Positions 17,219-25,496 of a DNA stretch of 64,000 nt are shown piece by piece. The translations under genes and the position numbers were made by a program. The stretch's first letter is position 1. Every line of letters starts with the position of its first letter. The DNA comes from VSJD01 sp041653875 (GTDB lineage: Bacteria; Verrucomicrobiota; Kiritimatiellia; JAAZAB01). The stretch spans positions 1 through 64,000 of the forward strand of contig JBAZEM010000006.1 of the NCBI GenBank assembly GCA_041653875.1, written 5' to 3'. The notes under the pieces were generated by a model. The model worked only from the letters and a program-made list of their open reading frames with translations, searched no databases and was not told the origin of the DNA.

Positions 17219-17455
17219 ATGCCGGGGGGAAACGGAACGGGACCGCTTGGACAAGGCCCGGGGTCGGGACACGGTATGCGTGGCGGCGGACAACGGTCGG
17301 CGCAAGGCTCCGGCAGTTCGGACTGGCTGGTTAACACGGTTGGAACATTGGTGATCGCGCTGGGTTCGATTGTTTTCCGGGCGTTGGCCAGAAAGTTGAA
17401 GTCTTCCCCGGAAAAAGACGCTGAAACCGGGGATAAAGCAAAACCTGCAAATTAA
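17219..17455 (+). CDS. DUF5320-type small membrane protein
   Basis: A 78-residue protein starting with the MPGGNGTGPLGQGPGSG segment found on DUF5320-type proteins, followed by one membrane helix (about 37-56) and a charged tail. Three proteins in this block share the GDGTGP-like N-terminus (also 18096 and 19134), suggesting a shared interaction handle. The function is unknown. It is cotranscribed with the preceding NifX-like gene, 14 bases away. Confidence 0.7.
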   Translation: MPGGNGTGPLGQGPGSGHGMRGGGQRSAQGSGSSDWLVNTVGTLVIALGSIVFRALARKLKSSPEKDAETGDKAKPAN

Positions 17456-17513
17456 GATCCGTCCACTTGGCAATGCCAGGCTTCGTTATGAGAGAAACTT
17501 GTCAGAGAACATT

Positions 17514-17588
<75 letters not shown>

Positions 17589-17671
17589 TCAAAAAACGTT
17601 AATTTCGCATAAGTAACCAACAATAAATAACCATTCCCGAGCGTCGGGAAGTTTCTGGAGAGAGGGATATT

Positions 17672-18034
17672 ATGAAGATTCTGGTGACAGCCAAGGGCAA
17701 GCAAACAAACGATGAAGTGGATCCCCGTTTTGGTCGGGCAAAGTTTTTTATCCTGGCGGATACTACCACCAATGAAATAACAACGCATGACAACTCGCAG
17801 AATCTGAATGCGGCGCAGGGCGCCGGCATTCAGGCGGCGCAAGGTGTTGTGCGGCTCGGTGCAGAAGCGGTTATTAGCGGCAATGTGGGGCCCAATGCGT
17901 TTCAAGCGCTGAATGCCGCCGGCATTAAAGTGTATTTGTGCCCGCCAGCCACCGTGGCGGAGGCTGTCCGGAAATTCAAGGCGGGCGAATTAAAAGAAGT
18001 TGCCTTGGCCAATGTTCAAGGACACTGGGCTTGA
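17672..18034 (+). CDS. Second NifX-type protein (ORP-like)
   Basis: A 120-residue single-domain member of the iron-molybdenum cofactor-binding family. It has the typical DEVDPRFGRAKFF segment near the N-terminus, a conserved GNVGPNAFQAL turn, and no Cys-rich tail. Size and sequence match the stand-alone orange protein more closely than the gene at 16791. The ATG follows GGAGAGAGGG. It probably carries or inserts a metal-sulphur cluster. The cargo cannot be read from sequence. Confidence 0.87.
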   Translation: MKILVTAKGKQTNDEVDPRFGRAKFFILADTTTNEITTHDNSQNLNAAQGAGIQAAQGVVRLGAEAVISGNVGPNAFQALNAAGIKVYLCPPATVAEAVRKFKAGELKEVALANVQGHWA

Positions 18035-18095
18035 AGCAGAAAGGAAGTGAAAACTATGCCGGGATATGATTAACAATGGAAAGGAGGTGAGCAAG

Positions 18096-18479
18096 ATGCC
18101 AGGAGGAGATGGAACGGGACCCCTTGGAATGGGGGCAATGACAGGGCGCGCCGCAGGATTCTGCGCCGGATACGGAACGCCCGGATACATGAATCCGATT
18201 CCCGGACGCGGTTTCGGAATGGGCCGCGGACGGGGATTCTTTGGTCGCGGCGGCGGCCGCGGCGGTGGTCGCGGTTGGGCGTGGGGAGGCATGCCATACG
18301 GAGCGCCATATGCAATGCCGTACGTTGCTGGGGCGCCGTATGCAACGCCCTATGCTTCTGCGCCGACAAAGGAGCAGGAACTGGAGGCGCTGAAAGGCCA
18401 AGCGGAGTACTTCGAGAACGCGATGGGCGATATCCGCAAACGCCTTCAGGAACTGGAGACGGAAAAGGCGGAGAAGTAG
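18096..18479 (+). CDS. DUF5320 protein, Gly/Arg-rich
   Basis: A 127-residue protein with the family opening MPGGDGTGPLGMGAMTGRAAG, a Gly/Arg/Tyr-rich low-complexity centre, and a C-terminal coiled-coil helix (about 98-127). AAGGAGGTGA lies before the ATG at 18096. Family members sit beside NifX/MinD genes in anaerobes. No catalytic function is known. Confidence 0.8.
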   Translation: MPGGDGTGPLGMGAMTGRAAGFCAGYGTPGYMNPIPGRGFGMGRGRGFFGRGGGRGGGRGWAWGGMPYGAPYAMPYVAGAPYATPYASAPTKEQELEALKGQAEYFENAMGDIRKRLQELETEKAEK

Positions 18480-18534
18480 GAACACGCCCGCACAGACAGC
18501 CTCGGCATCCAAGCGGATGCCGAGGTCTTGTCCA

Positions 18535-18627
18535 ATGCCGGGATTTGTCCAACAAATTGCCGAGAAATGTGTGGACTGCGGCCAATGTGTGGAGGAGTGT
18601 CCAAACGAAGCGATCAGGATGCCGTAG
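18535..18627 (+). CDS. 30-residue single-cluster ferredoxin-like protein
   Basis: A complete small frame with the classic one-cluster motif C-x2-C-x2-C-x3-CP (CVDCGQCVEECPNEAI) and little else. A GAGG element lies about 10 bases before the ATG. Half-ferredoxins this short are usually embedded in larger proteins, so this may be a genuine micro-ferredoxin or the relic of one. Its place among ORP genes, which include ferredoxin-bearing MinD proteins, supports a role in the block. Confidence 0.5.
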   Translation: MPGFVQQIAEKCVDCGQCVEECPNEAIRMP

Positions 18628-18708
18628 GCATGCGGCTGAAACAGGGGGAACCCGGTGGCCGCAACATTGTCGGATGAACGATCGAAACAGGAAGAAAGGA
18701 AAATAAAA

Positions 18709-19005
18709 ATGCCGAAATTTGAATCGCCCTTTTCAGGGATGGCAAACGACAGGAAATTAACGGAGGCGGAACTCATCAGAGCCATTCGTTTCATGGTGGC
18801 CGCGGAGTATGAAGCGATTCAGTTGTACATGCAGCTCGCCGAGTCAACGGACAACAAGTTCGCCATCGAAGTGCTCAAGGACATAGCGGACGAGGAGCGC
18901 GTTCATGCTGGCGAGTTCCTCCGGCTTCTTCGCGCGCTTGCCCCGGATGAAGAGAAATTCTACGCAAAAGGGGCGCAGGAGGTTGAAGAAAGTCAAATAA
19001 GGTAG
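18709..19005 (+). CDS. Ferritin-like (EncFtn/rubrerythrin-type) protein
   Basis: A 98-residue, two-helix ferritin-like protein. The metal ligands are visible as Glu in AAEYEAIQLY and Glu-x2-His in DEERVHAGEF. Length and motifs resemble encapsulated ferritins, which assemble a ferroxidase site between two subunits. No encapsulin shell gene lies in the window, so it may work free or be a rubrerythrin-type peroxide scavenger without a rubredoxin domain. GAAAGGA precedes the ATG. Confidence 0.8.
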   Translation: MPKFESPFSGMANDRKLTEAELIRAIRFMVAAEYEAIQLYMQLAESTDNKFAIEVLKDIADEERVHAGEFLRLLRALAPDEEKFYAKGAQEVEESQIR

Positions 19006-19133
19006 AGACGGATGCAGGAGTCCAATCTCGAAAAAGCAGCCGTTTCGTTGCGCGTGGAGAAAATCTGACGTGGCGCCAAAGAATTGTTATGAAACGCACA
19101 GATAGATGCAACGAAAGAAAATGGAGGTGAGTT

Positions 19134-19364
19134 ATGCCAAAAGGAGATGGAACGGGACCAATGGGCGCCGGACCGGGAACCGGTCGTGGAATGGGCGGAA
19201 TGGGACAGGGGCAAGGGCGCGGACGCATGGGCGGCTTTGGATTGGGCGCGGGCGGTAATTGCGTGTGTCCCAACTGCGGCAAGACCGCGCCGCATCAGCA
19301 AGGACTGCCCTGCACCCAGGTAAAGTGTCCCGGTTGCGGTGCGGCCATGACACGGGAACGGTAA
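19134..19364 (+). CDS. Small Gly-rich zinc-ribbon protein
   Basis: A 76-residue protein with the GDGTGPMG N-terminal segment shared with the DUF5320 proteins, a Gly/Met/Arg-rich linker, and a C-terminal zinc or iron site of two knuckles (CPNCGK and CPGCGAAM). AATGGAGGTGAG is a strong ribosome-binding site. It probably belongs to the ORP unit. The specific role is unknown. Confidence 0.75.
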   Translation: MPKGDGTGPMGAGPGTGRGMGGMGQGQGRGRMGGFGLGAGGNCVCPNCGKTAPHQQGLPCTQVKCPGCGAAMTRER

Positions 19365-19455
19365 AGGACTCGGCGTGTTGAGCGGCAAGCGTGGAGCGGC
19401 AATGCGGCCATTTTTCAGGGTGCGACTGTCTGGTGTTTAGATTGTTGGAGACGTT

Positions 19456-20382
19456 ATGCGGCGCGCGTATAAATACTTGTTTGGACCGGTGCCTTCGCGG
19501 CGGCTGGGTCGTTCGTTGGGTGTTGACCTCACGCCATTCAAGACTTGCACACTCAATTGTGTGTTCTGTCAGTTGGGACGCACCACGCACCAAACAGTCG
19601 CCCGCAAGGAATATGTGCCGGTAAAAAACGTGAAAGCGGAACTTGCTCGATGGGTCAAAGGCGGCGGTCAAACGGACTATATCACGCTTTCCGGGTCGGG
19701 CGAACCCACGCTACATACGCGCTTCGGTGAGGTGTTGGGATTTATCCGGGAGCGGACGCCGTTTCCCGCCGTGCTTCTTTCCAATGGCTCCTTGTTTACG
19801 ATGCCCGAAGTCCGGAAAGCGGCTTGTCAGGCTGAAATTGTGAAATTGTCGCTCAGCGCCTGGGATCAAGATTCATTTGAACATATCAACCGGCCGCATG
19901 CCTGTTTGAAGTTCCGTCGGATAATGGATGGGTATCGCGCTTTTCGGGATGAGTTTCGGGGTAAACTGTGGATCGAAGTATTCCTGATATGGGGCATGAA
20001 TTCTATTCCATGCGACGTCGAGAAAATTGCGCGACTGGCGAAAACCATTGGACCGGACGAGATTCATCTGAACACGGCCGTGCGTCCGCCGGCCGAGGAT
20101 TTTGCCGTGCCGGTTCCGCGCAGGCAAATGGAAACCATGGCCGGACTTTTCCATCCACGGGCTAAAATCATCGCGGAATTTTCGTCCAATAAAACGGCGG
20201 AGATTGCCGCTAATGAAACGACGATCCTGGCCATGTTGCGGCGCCGCCCATGTACGGCCAACCAGATCGCCGATGTTTTTGGAATGCATTTAAACGAAGT
20301 CGCCAAGTATCTGGGCAAGCTTACGCGAACCGGCGCTGCCCGTGTTTGCAAAAAAGGTCAGGAGGTTTACTATGGCGGATGA
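19456..20382 (+). CDS. Radical SAM protein with C-terminal winged helix
   Basis: A 308-residue radical SAM enzyme of the COG0731-like group. The cluster motif is C-x3-C-x2-C (CTLNCVFCQLG), preceded by FGPVPSRRLGRSLG, and SGSGEPTLH is the SAM-binding GEP region. About 65 C-terminal residues form a winged-helix-like domain (RRRPCTANQIADVFG). The product of this subgroup is not established; relatives include wyosine-type tRNA enzymes. It overlaps the following small gene by 11 bases, tying it to the MinD fusion. Confidence 0.85.
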   Translation: MRRAYKYLFGPVPSRRLGRSLGVDLTPFKTCTLNCVFCQLGRTTHQTVARKEYVPVKNVKAELARWVKGGGQTDYITLSGSGEPTLHTRFGEVLGFIRERTPFPAVLLSNGSLFTMPEVRKAACQAEIVKLSLSAWDQDSFEHINRPHACLKFRRIMDGYRAFRDEFRGKLWIEVFLIWGMNSIPCDVEKIARLAKTIGPDEIHLNTAVRPPAEDFAVPVPRRQMETMAGLFHPRAKIIAEFSSNKTAEIAANETTILAMLRRRPCTANQIADVFGMHLNEVAKYLGKLTRTGAARVCKKGQEVYYGG

Positions 20383-20512
20383 CATTATCCCTTGCCGCCC
20401 AGTCGGCGTTATTGACTGCATTACCACCACGCGCAATGACGGGCAGGACATGGTAGATGCAAAAACCGCGCAAAAGCGCGGAAAACGAGGGTATGGAACG
20501 GAGGCGTCATGA
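20372..20512 (+). CDS. 46-residue coupling protein, unknown
   Basis: A small frame (opening MADDIIPCRPVGVID) with a strong AGGAGG site, starting inside the end of the radical SAM gene and ending in an ATGA overlap with the MinD fusion. It has two Cys (C8, C16) and a basic C-terminus. I recognise no family. The double overlap and the good ribosome-binding site argue that it is translated. Confidence 0.6.
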   Translation: MADDIIPCRPVGVIDCITTTRNDGQDMVDAKTAQKRGKRGYGTEAS

Positions 20513-22389
20513 TACTGACGATTGCTTCCGGCAAGGGCGGAACGGGCAAAACTACTTTTGCCGTTAACCTGGCTTATGTTCTGGCGCAACGCGGCGAACG
20601 AGTGTGCTTGCTTGACTGTGACGTTGAAGAACCAAACGATCATTTGTTTGTCAAACCGGAATTTACCGTGAAAGAAGATGTCGCGGTTATGAAACCGGTC
20701 TGCGAGGCAAGCCAATGCGACGGATGCGGTAAATGTGCGGATGCCTGCCATTATAATGCCCTTGCCGTGATCAAAGGGAAGGTCTTGATATTTAATGAGT
20801 TGTGCCATTCCTGCGGCGTTTGCTCCTACGTCTGCCCCCGGAAGGCATTGCGCGAGGCGCCGGTTATAATTGGCCAAGCGCTGGCTGCGCCATCCAATCC
20901 TTCAAAATTGTCCGGGACCGGCCCTTCGACTTCGCTCAGGGCAGGCACCCCGTTTTTCTTTGCGCATGGTGTGCTGAAGATCGGCGAAGCGCTGGCGCCG
21001 AAAGTTGTAAGCGCCGTGAAAAGCCATATTGACCCGGACGCCATTAATATTCTTGATGCGTCGCCGGGAACGGCGTGCCCCGTTGTCAAGGCGCTGGAAG
21101 GCGCGGATGTGGCGGTCCTTGTGACCGAACCTACGCCGTTCGGACTGAACGACCTGAAGCTGGCCGCGGCCATGACGCTGAAAATGGGAATTCCGACTGG
21201 TATTCTTGTCAACCGGTCCGACGGCAGAGACGAAATTATCGGCAAATATGCTTCAGTCGCCGGCATTCCGATTCTCGGCCGGATTCCGTTCAAGCGCGAG
21301 TACGCGGAAGACTACTCGGCCGGGCTTATTCTGGTTGAACGGCATAAGGAACTTGCCGAAAATTTGCTTCAGATCTATGACAACGTCAAAGATTTAAAAG
21401 GCGCCAAGCTTCCGCCGCCGCCGCCACTCGATCAATTTTCCGTCGGCGCCGAAAAGGCCGTTCCGTTTATATCCGGCGCCGCCGCCGGCTATAAGGAAAT
21501 CACCATCATCAGCGGCAAAGGCGGGACGGGCAAGACGACCGTAACCGCCTCTTTTGCTGTCCTGGCCAAAAACAGCGTGCTGGCGGATAATGATGTGGAT
21601 GCGGCGGACCTGCACTTGCTTCTTACGCCCAGGATAAGAGAAGCCCATCCGTTTGTCGGCGGTAAGAAGGCGGAAATTGATTCCGGCAAATGCATTGGTT
21701 GCGGCAAATGCGCCGCCGCCTGTCATTTCGACGCCATCCGATTTGACGGAAAGGGAAATGACGTTGTCGGCTTGACGTATCGCATCGATCCTTTTGCCTG
21801 CGAAGGATGCGGCTTCTGCCGGCTCGTGTGCCCAATCGATGCAATCCGGTCCGAACCGGCGATTACCGGGCAATGGTTCGTTTCGGCCACAGAACACGGC
21901 CCCATGATTCACGCGCGGCTGGGCATTGCCGAGGAAAACTCCGGACGACTTGTGACCCAAGTCCGCAACCACGCCGCGCAAATGGCCGACGAACTGCGCC
22001 TCGATAAAATACTTGGCGACGGACCGCCAGGAACCGGGTGTCCGGTCATTGCGTCAGTTTCGGGAACCGACTTGGCGCTCATTGTGACGGAGCCCACGGT
22101 TTCCGGTGTGCACGACATGGAGCGCGTCCTGGAACTGGCGGCGCATTTTCGGGCGCCGGCGCTGGTTATCATCAATAAGGCCGATCTCAATCAGGAACAG
22201 GCTGAGCGCATTGTTCGCATTGCCGAGAAACGCCATTCGCGCGTGATCGGGCGGATACCATTTGACCGTGTTGTGAATGATGCCCTGATGGCCGGGAAAA
22301 CGGTCGTCGAATACGGCAAGAGCGCCGCCGCGGACGCCATCGGCGAAATTTGGCGAGAATTGCAGCGGGTACTGAGAACCGAAAAATAA
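20509..22389 (+). CDS. Double MinD/ParA-type ATPase with inserted ferredoxin domains
   Basis: A 626-residue fusion of two P-loop ATPases that in Desulfovibrio ORP loci are separate genes. Each half has a deviant Walker A (SGKGGTGKTT, at about residue 7 and again near 332) and an inserted two-cluster ferredoxin (CDGCGKC and CHSCGVC; CIGCGKC and CEGCGFC). A PG-TGCPV segment follows each. A Pro-rich linker (about 304-312) joins the halves. It probably drives ATP-dependent assembly or transfer of a metal-sulphur cluster with the NifX-like proteins. An odd segment at residues 128-150 comes from a dispersed DNA repeat. Confidence 0.92.
   Translation: MILTIASGKGGTGKTTFAVNLAYVLAQRGERVCLLDCDVEEPNDHLFVKPEFTVKEDVAVMKPVCEASQCDGCGKCADACHYNALAVIKGKVLIFNELCHSCGVCSYVCPRKALREAPVIIGQALAAPSNPSKLSGTGPSTSLRAGTPFFFAHGVLKIGEALAPKVVSAVKSHIDPDAINILDASPGTACPVVKALEGADVAVLVTEPTPFGLNDLKLAAAMTLKMGIPTGILVNRSDGRDEIIGKYASVAGIPILGRIPFKREYAEDYSAGLILVERHKELAENLLQIYDNVKDLKGAKLPPPPPLDQFSVGAEKAVPFISGAAAGYKEITIISGKGGTGKTTVTASFAVLAKNSVLADNDVDAADLHLLLTPRIREAHPFVGGKKAEIDSGKCIGCGKCAAACHFDAIRFDGKGNDVVGLTYRIDPFACEGCGFCRLVCPIDAIRSEPAITGQWFVSATEHGPMIHARLGIAEENSGRLVTQVRNHAAQMADELRLDKILGDGPPGTGCPVIASVSGTDLALIVTEPTVSGVHDMERVLELAAHFRAPALVIINKADLNQEQAERIVRIAEKRHSRVIGRIPFDRVVNDALMAGKTVVEYGKSAAADAIGEIWRELQRVLRTEK
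20922..20946. repeat. Dispersed repeat inserted in frame in the MinD fusion
   Basis: The string cccttcgacttcgctcaggg plus caggc is a widely dispersed bacterial repeat motif that I recognise from many genomes. Here it lies within the first MinD half between the ferredoxin insert and the conserved HGVLKIGEALAP segment, keeping the frame open and adding about 20 low-complexity residues. Confidence 0.6.
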
Positions 22390-22412
22390 TATGTCCGAAA
22401 AAAGGAGGAACA

Positions 22413-22739
22413 ATGACAAAGACACATGAACTGAAATTGACGGATGCCAATTTCACGACGGAAACAAGCGGGGGTGTGGTACTCGTTGACTTCTGGGCCC
22501 CGTGGTGCGGGCCGTGTCAAATACAGGGGCCGATTGTCGAAAAAGTAGCCGCCGCCATGGCCGGAAAGGCGAAAGTCGGCAAGTGTAACGTGGATGATGC
22601 GCCCCAGATATCCGAACGGTTTGGCATCAGAAGCATCCCGTCTTTAATCATCCTGAAAGACGGCCGGGAAGTTGGAAGATTTGTCGGTGTTCGAAGAGAA
22701 GCGGAGTTAATTTCCGCCCTTAAGAAGCACCTTAAATGA
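22413..22739 (+). CDS. trxA: Thioredoxin
   Basis: A 108-residue thioredoxin with the active site WCGPC (C32, C35) and the conserved cis-Pro segment IRSIPSLIIL. AAAGGAGGAAC precedes the ATG. It could supply reducing power to cluster assembly in the ORP unit or act generally. The stop overlaps a small downstream frame by ATGA. Confidence 0.92.
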   Translation: MTKTHELKLTDANFTTETSGGVVLVDFWAPWCGPCQIQGPIVEKVAAAMAGKAKVGKCNVDDAPQISERFGIRSIPSLIILKDGREVGRFVGVRREAELISALKKHLK

Positions 22740-22930
22740 AAAGCGCGAACGCCATAATAACAAACATGTTGGCAACGGGTTGCCGGGTCCGTCCGCTCTG
22801 CGTTTGCGCGCGGCGCTGGCCAGCCAGTCGGCTCGCGAAAGCAGTCAGGGGAATCGAAGGGTTCTGTCCGGCATGTAGAGCCTACGCAAAACTGAAGCAA
22901 GGGAATATCAATGGGAAACGCGCAAGTTGA
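22736..22930 (+). CDS. Small Cys-containing ORF, unknown
   Basis: A 64-residue frame coupled to thioredoxin by ATGA and overlapping the NifU-like gene. It has a CVC and a CPAC pair, but composition is uneven and I recognise no domain. The end (FCPACRAYAKLK) looks protein-like, while the first half may be a relic or noise. Confidence 0.3.
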   Translation: MKSANAIITNMLATGCRVRPLCVCARRWPASRLAKAVRGIEGFCPACRAYAKLKQGNINGKRAS

Positions 22931-23255
22931 CGAATACTTCGGGCGGATGAACGATCCGACCGGTTCGGGCACGATCAGCGGCCCCTGCGGGGACACTATG
23001 GAATTTTATATTTACGTCCACAGTGGCGTGATTGAAGATGTGAAGTACTACACCGACGGATGCGGAAATACGCGCCGTTGCGGACACGCGGTCGCTCGTC
23101 GCGCAAAGGGCAGAAAAGTAACCGATGCCCTTTCGATCAGCGCCGGCGAGATCATCCGATCCGGCGAGTGCAATCCGGAATCGGGACGGCATTGTGCGAT
23201 TCTGGCCGTGAGCACATTCTACCGCGCCATTGCTAACTATTTGTTGCAACCATGA
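22911..23255 (+). CDS. NifU/IscU N-terminal-type Fe-S scaffold
   Basis: A 114-residue protein with the scaffold pattern: GPCGDTMEFYI, YYTDGCGNTRRCG and a late SGRHCAI, giving three positions for cluster ligands. Related stand-alone NifU-like proteins occur beside NifX and MinD genes in anaerobes. It probably assembles Fe-S clusters for the ferredoxin-bearing MinD proteins. Its stop overlaps the start of a truncated MinD frame by ATGA. Confidence 0.8.
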   Translation: MGNAQVDEYFGRMNDPTGSGTISGPCGDTMEFYIYVHSGVIEDVKYYTDGCGNTRRCGHAVARRAKGRKVTDALSISAGEIIRSGECNPESGRHCAILAVSTFYRAIANYLLQP

Positions 23256-23404
23256 AAATCGCGATTGTTAGCGGAAAAGACGGCAGAGGAAAGACCAATG
23301 TCGCGGCCAACCTCGCGCGGGTCCTGATGGAGTGGCGGGCGATGTTTTCGGATTTATGGCGCCGCATATTGGAAGACCTGAATCAAGCATTGAACGCCGT
23401 ATAA
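23252..23404 (+). pseudogene. MinD-type ATPase, N-terminal remnant
   Basis: The frame opens like a MinD ATPase (MKIAIVSGKDGRGKTNVAANLARVL), then turns after about 28 residues into unrelated sequence and stops at residue 50. The Walker A carries D and R where G and T are usual (GKDGRGKT). The original gene, probably about 270 residues, seems to have lost everything after its P-loop. Confidence 0.7.
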
Positions 23405-23425
23405 CGGCGGGAAAAGGAGCGCAAC

Positions 23426-24775
23426 ATGCGAAATACAGATGTCATTATTGTTGGAGGCAGCGCGGCGGGGGCTACAGCCGCTATAACGGCGCGGCGTCAT
23501 TATCCGGAGAAAGAAGTCCTTGTCGTCCGCCAGGAAAAGCAAGTTTCGATTCCTTGCGGAATTCCGTACACTTTCGGGACCCTCGGGAGTGCGAGCAAGA
23601 ACATTATTGCGGACGCGATGCTCGAAAAAGAAGGTGTCAAGATCGCGGTTGAAACGGTCAAGGCATTGGATGCGCCGCGGCAAACGATCAACACCACGGA
23701 AGGCGCAATCGCGTATGAACGACTGATTTTGGCGACGGGATCCTTGCCCGGGCGGCTTCCTGTTCCTGGATTTGACAAGGATGGCGCTTTTCCGATTCTG
23801 AAGGATATCGCTCATCTGGAATCGCTGCAAAAGAGACTCCAGAGCTCGTCACGGGTGGTCGTGATCGGCGGCGGATTCATCGGGATCGAGTTCGCCGATG
23901 AAATCCAAAAGCTCGGCGGAAAGACGGTCACGGTTCTGGAAATCGCTCCCCACTGTTTGAGTCTGGCTTATGACGAAGAGTTTTGCGCGGAAATGGAAGC
24001 GGCACTGCAAGCACGGGGAATCCACATCCGGACCCATGCCAAGGTTGCCGAGATCCAGGGGGATAACCGGGTTGAGTCGGTTCGATTGTCTGACGGCACA
24101 ACAATTCCCGCAGACGTGGTTATCTTCGGAGTCGGGGCAATCCCCAACGTCGCGATTGCGAAAGCCGCCGGAATCAAACTGGGCCCGACCGGCGCCATTG
24201 CCGTGGATCGCGCCATGCGGACATCGGCTGAGCATGTCTTTGCCTGTGGCGATTGCGCGGAAAAGATTTCTTTCTTCGGGGGCCGGCCCAGTCCGTTACG
24301 GCTTGCGTCCATTGCCACCCTGGAAGCGCGTATCGCCGGCGCAAATCTATACGGTGTTCGTCGGGAACACGATGGCACCGTGGGCGTCTGGTCCACTGCC
24401 GTCGGAAATCTGGCCATGGCCACGGCGGGATTGACGGAAACCACAGCCAGGCAAAACGGCTATAATTGTGTCGCGGTTGTCGTCGAGGGTCCGAACCGGC
24501 ATCCGGGCGGTATGCCGGGAGGCGCGCCCACCAAGCTGAAACTTGTTTTCGAGAAGAACACCGGGGTGTTGCTGGGCGGCCAGGTGCGCGGCAACGAATC
24601 GGCCGGCGAAATCATCAATATTGTATCCGCCTGCATTCAGAAGCGCATGCTGGCCGAAGACATCGCCACGTTCCAGATGGGCACCCATCCGGCATTAACC
24701 GCTTCGCCCATTGCCTATCCGCTTGTAAACGCAGCGGAAATCGCAATCGGTCAGATGCGTAAAACGCGGGCGTAA
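23426..24775 (+). CDS. FAD/NAD(P)-dependent oxidoreductase, CoA-disulfide-reductase-like
   Basis: A 449-residue flavoprotein of the CoADR/NADH-oxidase family. It has the FAD motif GGSAAGATAA near the start, a redox Cys44 in SIPCGIPY, the NAD motif VIGGGFIGIE, and an FAD segment ending VFACGDCAE. The single Cys suggests use of CoA disulfide, polysulfide or peroxide as acceptor. Substrate choice is not readable. Next to ORP and Fe-S genes it fits oxidative or sulphur stress handling in an anaerobe. Confidence 0.87.
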   Translation: MRNTDVIIVGGSAAGATAAITARRHYPEKEVLVVRQEKQVSIPCGIPYTFGTLGSASKNIIADAMLEKEGVKIAVETVKALDAPRQTINTTEGAIAYERLILATGSLPGRLPVPGFDKDGAFPILKDIAHLESLQKRLQSSSRVVVIGGGFIGIEFADEIQKLGGKTVTVLEIAPHCLSLAYDEEFCAEMEAALQARGIHIRTHAKVAEIQGDNRVESVRLSDGTTIPADVVIFGVGAIPNVAIAKAAGIKLGPTGAIAVDRAMRTSAEHVFACGDCAEKISFFGGRPSPLRLASIATLEARIAGANLYGVRREHDGTVGVWSTAVGNLAMATAGLTETTARQNGYNCVAVVVEGPNRHPGGMPGGAPTKLKLVFEKNTGVLLGGQVRGNESAGEIINIVSACIQKRMLAEDIATFQMGTHPALTASPIAYPLVNAAEIAIGQMRKTRA

Positions 24776-24812
24776 AATAACAAACGCATCACGACAACCT
24801 GAGAGGACGGCA

Positions 24813-25154
24813 ATGCAGCGTGAAATACTGAAGAGTAAAATTCACCGGGCCAGGATAACGCGCGTTGACCTTGATTATGAAGGCAGTTTGACGTGCGATC
24901 CGTTGCTGTTGAAAGCGGCGGATATTCTGCCCGGCGAAAAGGTGCTGGTGGCAAATCTTCGCAATGGGAAGCGGTTTGAAACCTACGCCATCAAGGGCAA
25001 GCGGGGCGAGATATGTCTGAACGGCGCCGCCGCGCGCTTGGGCCGAGTCGGGGACATCGTGATCGTCATGGCCTTTGCGCATTTGAGCCGGCGCGAAGCA
25101 CAGACGTGCCGTCCAAAGGTTGTCTTGGTTGACAAACACAACAGGATAACATAG
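24813..25154 (+). CDS. panD: Aspartate 1-decarboxylase
   Basis: A 113-residue proenzyme making beta-alanine for pantothenate and CoA. The self-cleavage site is G24-S25 in the YEGSLT segment, yielding the pyruvoyl cofactor, and a conserved NGAAAR lies at about 70. Length and spacing are standard. It follows the CoA-disulfide-reductase-like gene, a loose functional link to CoA. No other pan gene is nearby. Confidence 0.93.
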   Translation: MQREILKSKIHRARITRVDLDYEGSLTCDPLLLKAADILPGEKVLVANLRNGKRFETYAIKGKRGEICLNGAAARLGRVGDIVIVMAFAHLSRREAQTCRPKVVLVDKHNRIT

Positions 25155-25163
25155 GGGAAATAC

Positions 25164-25433
25164 ATGCCGACTTACAAATATGAATGCTCGCATTGCGGCA
25201 ACCATTTTGAAAAGTATCAAAGCATGGCCGCTGCGCCGTTGAAAACTTGTCCGCAATGCGGGAAGTCGGTGCGCCGCCTGATCGGAAAGGGTTCCGGAAT
25301 TATTTTTAAAGGAAGCGGTTTTCACGCCACGGACTACGCAAAAGAACAGCGCTCGTCATGTTCGCTGGCAACGACGGGCCGCACTTGTTGCGGGCGCGAT
25401 GCGCGCTGTGACACATCGCCATGCGTAAAATGA
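25164..25433 (+). CDS. FmdB-family zinc ribbon protein
   Basis: An 89-residue protein with the FmdB-type opening MPTYKYECSHCGNHFE and a second CPQC pair, forming one zinc ribbon. The tail is Cys-rich (CCGRDARC and a final C), unusual for the family. Often annotated as a putative regulator; the actual role is unknown. It lies 9 bases after panD. Confidence 0.85.
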   Translation: MPTYKYECSHCGNHFEKYQSMAAAPLKTCPQCGKSVRRLIGKGSGIIFKGSGFHATDYAKEQRSSCSLATTGRTCCGRDARCDTSPCVK

Positions 25434-25496
25434 CTATCCAGGGTGAATAGGACGCGAACCGAAGACCCGTAAAAATTATCGAGGAACACGACCGTA

